The position numbers and the translations under genes were made by a program. DNA of 64,000 nt, from assembly GCA_963662175.1 (NCBI GenBank), contig OY759214.1:12400001-12464000 (forward strand), in the 5' to 3' direction. This DNA is from Aradus depressus. Lineage: Eukaryota; Arthropoda; Insecta; Hemiptera; Aradidae. The notes under the pieces are model-generated. The model did no database searches and was not told the DNA's origin. It saw nothing but the letters and a program-made list of their open reading frames with translations. Shown here piece after piece: positions 20,831 to 29,800 of this stretch (position 1 is the first letter of the stretch; each line of letters begins with the position of its first letter).

Positions 20831-23800
20831 ATGGTTTTAAATATAAAATACGCTACAGATAACTGTTGGAAAGAGGTGTGCAAAAAAGTACGAAATGCTG
20901 TCATTTTCGTGGATAATTGTTCTGTAGAATGTTTACATTGGCATGGAGGCCTTCTTCGATTGCTGAGCGCTGGAGCCACTGAAGTCAAAGAATTTTCTTC
21001 TTTCGAAGTGAGAATGAATTGTAGTCATGTATTATATTTTTATTATTTAAGGTTCCGTAGAGTGAAGACTGTGTACGAAACCCCATTCACGTTTGACGTC
21101 TATCCCCCACGATATCTTGGAAACCATTGAATCTATATGCAGCACAGAGTAATAGGGATGGGAAAAGAAAATATTAAATGAATACTACAATTTCACAGGT
21201 TGAATTGGATAGTTGGAATCAATATCAAAAACAAATGCTAGAAATTACATTTATATTTAATTACCTAGTTTATTTAACTAATTCAACTATTTCTGTAATA
21301 TAATGGGAAAACAAATTTTATGAAGTTTTTTTCTAAAACTTAATGATTCACTGCTGGCGATATGTGTCATGATGAATTATGAACTACGTTGTGGTTAATT
21401 GATGTTCATGAATACAATTGTGTTCGTGTTAGAGCTTATTGTTTATCACTATACAAGTAAGAAGATTTGTATTGCCAGTACTTATTTGAAATGTTGTTGA
21501 TTCTTTTTCATGTTCTTATTCTTACTATTATTCAGTCAATATTAAATATAAATTTTATATTAAAAAAAAAAAAAAATTCGAATCTGTTATTGTTCAATAT
21601 CCTTAGCAGTGGCATACGCAGAACCAAAATATATAATACAGAACGATGAATTTCCTTAATTTATATTTAATAGTTCAAATTATTATAAAATCTACGGAAT
21701 TTCAATGTCTGATCTGATCACAAATTTCTAGTATTTTATAAGCCTTTTTGGTATAATTAAGTTTTAATTGACGAATATTATATTTTTCAGGATGGAGGTG
21801 AAGAGAAAAAGGCTGTATTTTTGGTGGGAAAGCCATTGGTTGGAGCCACCAGGATGATTTTGAAAGATATAATTTCGAATAGTTCTTTTGAGCACTGTAT
21901 TTTAATTATGTGTTGTGGTCCAGTCGTGCTCAGTGTTGTAGATAATCACAAAGACTCACAATCCAATGCCTCCACCAATTTGACACCTTTACATATGTTG
22001 GAAATGGACATGCTCAATTGGATGAAGAACAAGGTATCAATTATTGCTTTATTTATATCTAGTGGTTTTATTCAAGTCTGTAAGAAGTTGAAGTCAATGT
22101 ACAGTTTTCTATGATGTAATTTTTGTCAGTTATGACTTCACAATGAAGAGGCCATGTTATAGTCAAAACCATATATACAAGACAAGGGTTGTAACTTATG
22201 ATTGAGTATAGTATAAATATTATACGTTTTATAGATTTCTGGCAGGTTAGTAATGTTATCTGCCCAGTTAGTAACTGCTACTGGGCTTATATCAATGCAC
22301 ACCTGTAAAATTTTCTGAAAATCTGATGAACAGTTAGGGAGCTGGCAGTAATTTTGTTTCGTGCCCCCACAAATCCTCCCCGTTCACAATGAGATGCAAC
22401 ATAGGCTATTTTTGTACCGGACTTATAAAATGATGCTACTACACATTCATGAAAATACGATCCATCGTTGAAGAGCTATCACTCATTTTATGTTTGGGTC
22501 TCCCAGTTCGAATATCAGCTCAAAGTAATGTGTATTTTTTTTAAATGTATTTATATATGTTTCAATCATTTAGCATATAGATATTTACCTAAGCGCAACT
22601 GACAGGGTGCAAGCCTGACTCCAGTACAGTCACTGCACGCCGAACTAACACATAACACTCACAACATGCCATTTAGTATGCCTTTGTACATTTTTTAAAA
22701 TACCTAGCTAACTAAATGTTACTTTTCTTCCCTAGACATATACAGCAGAGATATTTCATTTCCCGTTTGGCCTGATCTCTATTACTGATTATTTCTTCTG
22801 TGCTCCCACGTTAAACGACATAGTACCTTGGATGAACGAAGACATGGAATATGTGATCACTCAATGTAGAATGGTAAGAAAATCTTTATATTTTTATTTA
22901 TCTTTTTATTTAAAAAAGCTTCTGTTGTTAATAGAAATATTTCATGTCTTTTTTAAATAGTCTTTAACCATGCTGGGGTGAGTTGGCTGAAGATGGTTTT
23001 CCGCTAAATGATTGGCCTGTCACTAAACAATTTACCATTTAATGATTAACTCATCTATATTTTTATTTATCATATATATTTATTGATGGGCACTCGTATG
23101 TATGTATACATGTGTGTACATCTAGGAACCTACGCATCCAATGCTTTTATTCCTTCTCTGTCATTCCTTATCCAGATTTAGTTACCTAATGTAGGGGTGT
23201 TTAAGCCGACATCGCACAGGCTCGGGACCATCGTTTAACTTCCCATCCGAAGGATGACGTGCTCTAAGGTTTTTTTACCTCCTGAACAAAAAATCGTAAG
23301 GACCTCCATTGGCCATGTTCCGAACCCGCGATGCTCAGCAGGCTAGCACGCTACCTTTTGAGCTACCGGCGCTCTCTATTAATAGATAAATCCCAACCAG
23401 AAACTATTCAGAACCCGTATTGTCCTTTAAGACATGGCAACTCTAAAATCAACATTTAAAAAAATAATAAGATTTTTATGATGGGTGTGTAACTCCTCTA
23501 AGATTATTTCTTCATCAAATAGCCATCCGAGATATATTCAGAGTCAGATTGTATAATCGAGGAAAAATGAACTAAAGTTAATTTTTTGTTCAGAATAGCC
23601 CCAGGTTAACTGAGCTATCAGGGTTTTGATTCTTACGTTGAAAATGACAGCTTTAGTCTCGAAAATAATTTGGTACAAAATTCAGTAGGAATGAATTCTA
23701 AATAAATATTCTGAGGTTGAAACCGAAAACAGAATCTTATGGCGCTGGTTGTGTCTGTGTTTTTCACCGTCTCTCTATAGACACAACCATTTGGTGAGAA

Positions 23801-26800
23801 GGAAAGTTGCTTTTTTTCCTGAAATATCCAAAATATGGCCCAATGCTGGAAAATCATAAATAAACACCAGAGGGTTTCCTCCCCAAGTATGGATGAACAT
23901 TAGGGGGTCGCAAAAACAATTTTTTTTAAAAATTGTATATTCAATATAAGTTTGTGGAGGATCAAAAATATCATGCTTTAGTTTGGGAAACAGGGTTTAG
24001 GGCAGACAGATGTACACCTCGATATGGTGGCTGTCCTTCCTAAAATGTGTGTGTTTCACTAACAGTTCTCTTCTTTTCCCTGTGTGTAGACTCGAGAGTG
24101 GGAAGTGGAGCTACTCCCTCGGGAACTTGAGCTGGGTGTGACCCATGTGATGGCAACTCTGAATAGTCTCCTGTCTCAGTTGAACGTACAGGAGGATATC
24201 TACTGTGTAGGACCCTTCAGCTCCTTTGTCGGATGTCATCTTCAGAAGTATTCTGCCAGCATATCAAGAGCTAAAGTTTGTTTACTACTAATCAATTTAA
24301 ATAATTGTAAGGCTGATAACAAAAGTAAACGGATTATTCTCAATTTTCTTTCATTCAACTATAAAACCCAGTCATATCCCACAGAATCTATCAATCAAAA
24401 TTTGGTGTTTCTGCAAAACATATTGTTATAAAAAAAAAAAAAATGGCAAAATGTGAGAGATTTTTCTTATTTCCTGAAAAGTTAAACTTGTGAGTTAATC
24501 CAACTTTTTTTTTTGTTTAAAAACACTAAGCTTATAAGAACTATCGCATACTCAATTCAAATTCAACTGTAATTACAACATAAATGTTCAAATTCACATT
24601 ATGTGTTACGGCTGCGGTGCTAAAATCCATGTTATACTATATATCTTCATCTTTCAAGTTCGAATTGTATGGTATTCTGTATATGAATGTTTACGCAATA
24701 CAAGAAACATTAATTTTCATATCGCTATAAAATAAGATTCAGTGTTAATTTTTTTTTTATTATGTGGAATATTTTTTAATAGAAACTAACCGACTAATAA
24801 TAATAATGAGGAGAAGACTATATATGAAGGATTCTTAGCAAGTATCATAGGTATGACATATATTTTAAATTTTATATTCAATGTATGTTTGTGGAGGATC
24901 AAAAACATCATCCTTTAGTTTGGGAAACAGGGTTTAAGGCACACAGATGTTCAACACCTCCATAGGGTGGTTCCTAAAATTTGTGTTTCACATGATGCAC
25001 TGTTCTGAAATGTTTGTTTGAGTGTTTGTCTGCTTCTCCAATCTCCCACAGCCCAAACCATCCAAAATAGAGACTTCAAACTTGGTATGTAAATGTCGTG
25101 CGGTCGTCCAACTTCAGGAAAACTACCTACACAAGACGCATAAGCACAAATATACAGCGCACTAAAATTAAAATAAATAATACAAGCGTGTTATCAAATT
25201 AAAGGTACTAATGTTCACAATATGAAACAAGAATTTTCTAAACTTCAACAGATTAGAATAATCTGCGAAACAAAATGGATAAATATAGCCGGAGCCAAAA
25301 TACTAGTGTGATGTGTAAATAACATTCATTTGATAATGTTTCAGAGTGCGACCTCGAAAATGGGGTTGCTACTCATCGACAGGACTTTGGATTTGGCCAG
25401 TGTTACCTATTATGGGAAGAACTGTTTTTTGGATCGGATGAAGAGTGTACTACCACCGTTTCCTGGTCATAGTACCGATGTGGCTATTGACATGTCTATT
25501 TTATGCCCTTCCAAAGTGTAGGTAAAGGTTATTTGTATATTAACATAATTGTTTTTCACTTTTTTGGGTTATGTAAAAAGATTTTTAATTCATATATAAT
25601 ATATTATTACAGCTCACTTCTCCCATTAATTTTTTTCCTTCTCAAAAAATAACAATTATACACATTTCTCTCTTCAGTTAATTTATGGTTTCCAGATTTA
25701 CTTTGTGAAGCTCCATTCTAGGAATAGATAATTAAAATGCACAATTTCTTTGTCAAACTTCACTATATATTCTCAAATACTCAACTAGTTTCGCCGTGTT
25801 AAGGCATTATCAAGAGTCACTTACAAACTGACAGAATTGGTTGACAGGGTAGAGGGTACAGTTAAGGAGGGGGTTTTTAGGTAATGACGGGGAATCCCTT
25901 GTTTTTGTTACTCTATACATTCCAATAAACAGATATTTACAAGATAATAATAAATATAAAATAAAAGGAAGAAAGAAAATGATATATATATAAAATCTAA
26001 TAAAGCGAATCTAACAGTAAAGTGTTGGTATTTATATAGGTATGACTCATGAATTATATAAATGTAACATATAATAAATATTAAAGTGAATAAAAACAAA
26101 TACATAGAATTTAAAGACAAATTAAAACATCAAATGAAAATTATAGTATTCTCTGAATGTCAGTTGGCAAAACATTTCCACAATCATCAGACTCTTAGCT
26201 ACTTGATATTTAAATTAAGAAGGGGGGAATGGTTCAGTTCTATTTGTTCATTTAGCATTATAATATCGTTATTTTTGTTCAGTTTATTTATTTCTACCGC
26301 TTCCAGTAAATTCAAAAGTGGACCTTTTTGGCAGATATGTATTATATTTGGTTTGTGTTGTGTGTCTATGGTATGTCCTGTTTCTGTGAGATGTTGGTGA
26401 AATGAGGAAGTGTTGGAGTTTGTATTTCTTGTGTGTTCCCTGTATCTAATCTTAAAGGATCTCCCTGTCTGTCCCGCGTATTTGGCATTACATTCTGGGC
26501 ATTCCAATTGATACACTCCACATTTATCCATTAAATCTATTTTTTCTTTTGAATTAAATAATATTCTACCCAGATTGGGGTTGGATTTGAAGGCTGGATT
26601 CAAGTTATGCTTACTTAATTTCTTTTTTATTATTTGGGATAATCTACCAGTGTAAGGGATAGAGTAATAATTACATTTTTCTGTTTGTGGTTTAGGGTAG
26701 ATATTATGATAAGTTATCTGTTTTAATTTACTAGATATTAGTTTGTCTATTATACTGGTAGTAAATTAAAACAGATAACTTATCATAATATCTACCCTAA

Positions 26801-29800
26801 ACCACAAACAGAAAAATGTAATTATTACTCTATCCCTTACACTGGTAGATTATCCCAAATAATAAAAAAGAAATTAAGTAAGCATAACTTGAATCCAGCC
26901 TTCAAATCCAACCCCAATCTGGGTAGAATATTATTTAATTCAAAAGAAAAAATAGATTTAATGGATAAATGTGGAGTGTATCAATTGGAATGCCCAGAAT
27001 GTAATGCCAAATACGCGGGACAGACAGGGAGATCCTTTAAGATTAGATACAGGGAACACACAAGAAATACAAACTCCAACACTTCCTCATTTCACCAACA
27101 TCTCACAGAAACAGGACATACCATAGACACACAACACAAACCAAATATAATACATATCTGCCAAAAAGGTCCACTTTTGAATTTACTGGAAGCGGTAGAA
27201 ATAAATAAACTGAACAAAAATAACGATATTATAATGCTAAATGAACAAATAGAACTGAACCATTCCCCCCTTCTTAATTTAAATATCAAGTAGCTAAGAG
27301 TCTGATGATTGTGGAAATGTTTTGCCAACTGACATTCAGAGAATACTATAATTTTCATTTGATGTTTTAATTTGTCTTTAAATTCTTTGTATTTGTTTTT
27401 ATTCACTTTAATATTTATTATATGTTACATTTATATAATTCATGAGTCATACCTATATAAATACCAACACTTTACTGTTAGATTCGCTTTATTAGATTTC
27501 ATATATATATATTATTTTCTTTCTTCCTTTTCTTTTATATTTATTATTATCTTGTAAATATCTGTTCATTGGAATGTATAGAGTAACAAAAACAAGGGAT
27601 TCCCCGTCATTACCTAAAAACCCCCTCCTTAACTGTACCCTCTACCCTGTCAACCAATTCTGTCAGTTTGTAAGTGACTCTTGATAATGCCTTAACACGG
27701 CGAAACTAGTTGAGTATTTGAGAATATATAGTGAAGTTTGACAAAGAAATTGTGCATTTTAATTATCTATTCTCTCTTCAGTATTTAAAATACACGTTTG
27801 GAAGAATTTTTATATATAGATAGGATTTGTCATTAGTAAATTAGCCTTAAATATGTGATTGATATATCGAGAGGTATTCATTGGATTCTGACAGAGTAGT
27901 CTCGCGGAGGGTCTGTTGTTCCCTGTGGAGTGGTCGACGTCAGATAATGTTCCCCGGGTTTTGTCAATGGGACTGGAGCTGCCTATGTCAAGGCACATCA
28001 GGGTACCCTACAACAATAGCCCATCATTTCGAGCCACTCGACTTTATTTGGGGGGCCATGCGGGCTAGAGCGTAGGGCTCTGGTCGCATGGCCTCACCAT
28101 GGTTTGCGGGTTCGAATCCCGTCCGGGGGGTCCCGGGGCCATGGATGTCGTAAGTAACTAGATGAAACAGTGACATGGCTAATATGCATCGTAGATAAGG
28201 GCAAAAAAAAAAAAAACACATGTGCTTTCTTAGGATAACTATTCCATCTGTCAATCAGAATCTTCCTTTCATAGAACACATTTTTTTTTTTAATTTTCAT
28301 TTAATTGGCCTTATGTACTGATGATGCGTATTAGCCATGTCTCTATAACGGTGTTATTTAGTTATTTACAACATCCATGGTCTCGGGATTCTATCTACGC
28401 AAAAAAACTCTCTTCCGGATGGGATTCGAACCCTCAACCATAGTGAGACCTTGCGACCAAAGCCCTACGCTCTAGCCCGCACGGCCACCATGGCCCCTAG
28501 AAGGCTTCTATATTTCAACTAGTCAAAAGATTTGATCACATATTCATTCATTCACAACGGCGCGACAACCCACTAATGAGTCAAGGCCTCCTCCAACAGT
28601 GTCCGCCAGTTATCCCTATTTTGTGCAGCTGCTCTCCAGTGTCGGACTCCAAGCAGGCTCCTCGCATCATTCGCCACACCATCCTGCCATCTCAGCTTCG
28701 GTCTCCCGACGCGTCTAGTTCCGTTGATCACATATAAGTTTATTAATATTATAGTAATGAGGGCACCTGTAGCTCAGTGGTATGCGTGCTTGCTTTCTGA
28801 GCTCAAGATTGTGGGTTCGAAACCCGATTTTATCTGGGAGTTAAGCGATGGTCCCGAACTTGTACGATGTCAGGTACACGTTAAATACCCCTGCCCTAGG
28901 CGAATAAAACTTTAGGGTAGGCAAAATTCAGGACTCCCACAGATAGAGTCGGGCTCATGTCCACCAGAGTGACGAAAGAGTGCTTTACGAAAGTATGCGA
29001 TATGACCTCGTAGTTAAAGCCCGGGCATGAGTCAAATAACTTACTAATATTATAGTTTATCTTGTTTATATTTAATAATTTTCTTTCTTGAAATAGTTTA
29101 TTCCACAACATAGATATACATAGACTACCGATTTCCATATTACACTATCGTCATTAGTTATAAACTAAGCTCGTTTAAACCATGGTGTAATGCCGATATC
29201 AGTAGTTCATATATACAATTTTTATGGCATAGACAATATTTCAAAAATAAGTTTGTTTTATTTATTTATCAGTTTTACCTTTTAGTGAACCAAGTGATGA
29301 ACTCTATGTCCCTGGATGTTTACATGAACCAATGGACGAGGATATGATGGAATGGCTGATTCATAGATCTCCTCAAGACATTGTTGAGAAACTGTGCCAA
29401 CGAGTTGTTGAGATCTGCTCAGTAGATAAACGAAAGTCCTCTTCCACAATAAAAGACTTGGAGAAACTAATTGAAAAAAATTTTAAAATGACGGAAGGAA
29501 ACGAGGATAAAATTAAGAGAAATGCTGGATTATTACAGGTGAATTTTAGGTTTTTTCTTTCTCACTTTTATACGTTATTTAAAATCTGAAAATGGATTAT
29601 TCTTTGGTCAGTTATTTTCAAAAGAAAACGAGATGCCGTAACTATGAGATGATTTTTAAAAATGTTTAAGAAAATCCAAGTTTTTATGATTGACATATTG
29701 ACGTGTATGAAGAATAATCTTGGATTTCTTGTCTATATTATTATTATCAGTTTTGTTGTCTTAATAGTTTATCGAAATAACCATAGAACATTTAGAAAAT

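Larger units (their letters stand above)
25722..27772. mobile_element. Palindromic pair of Penelope-like element 3' ends
   Basis: Two arms, 25722-26733 and 26759-27772, are almost perfect reverse complements (I noticed only a few mismatches and one AT-repeat indel) around a 25-bp spacer. Each arm is a 5'-truncated PLE: the RT-to-endonuclease linker, the GIY-YIG domain and a ~450-bp 3' region ending in a hammerhead-like block (TTGATAATGCC...GGCGAAACTAG). The 5' ends meet in the centre and the 3' ends face outward. It lies in SCFD2 intron 5. Confidence 0.9.

Noticed and set aside
27683..27720. Active hammerhead ribozyme at the PLE palindrome ends
   Set aside because: The overall layout fits, but the core reads TTGATAA, lacking the C and the catalytic G of CTGANGA. 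Kept only as a degenerate motif.
28790..28825. A- and B-box sequences that look like tRNA genes (also at 10262-10319 and 57000-57055)
   Set aside because: The tRNA-like heads are followed by the same ~280-bp body and flanked by target duplications, and the cloverleaf is incomplete. They are SINE heads, not tRNA genes.
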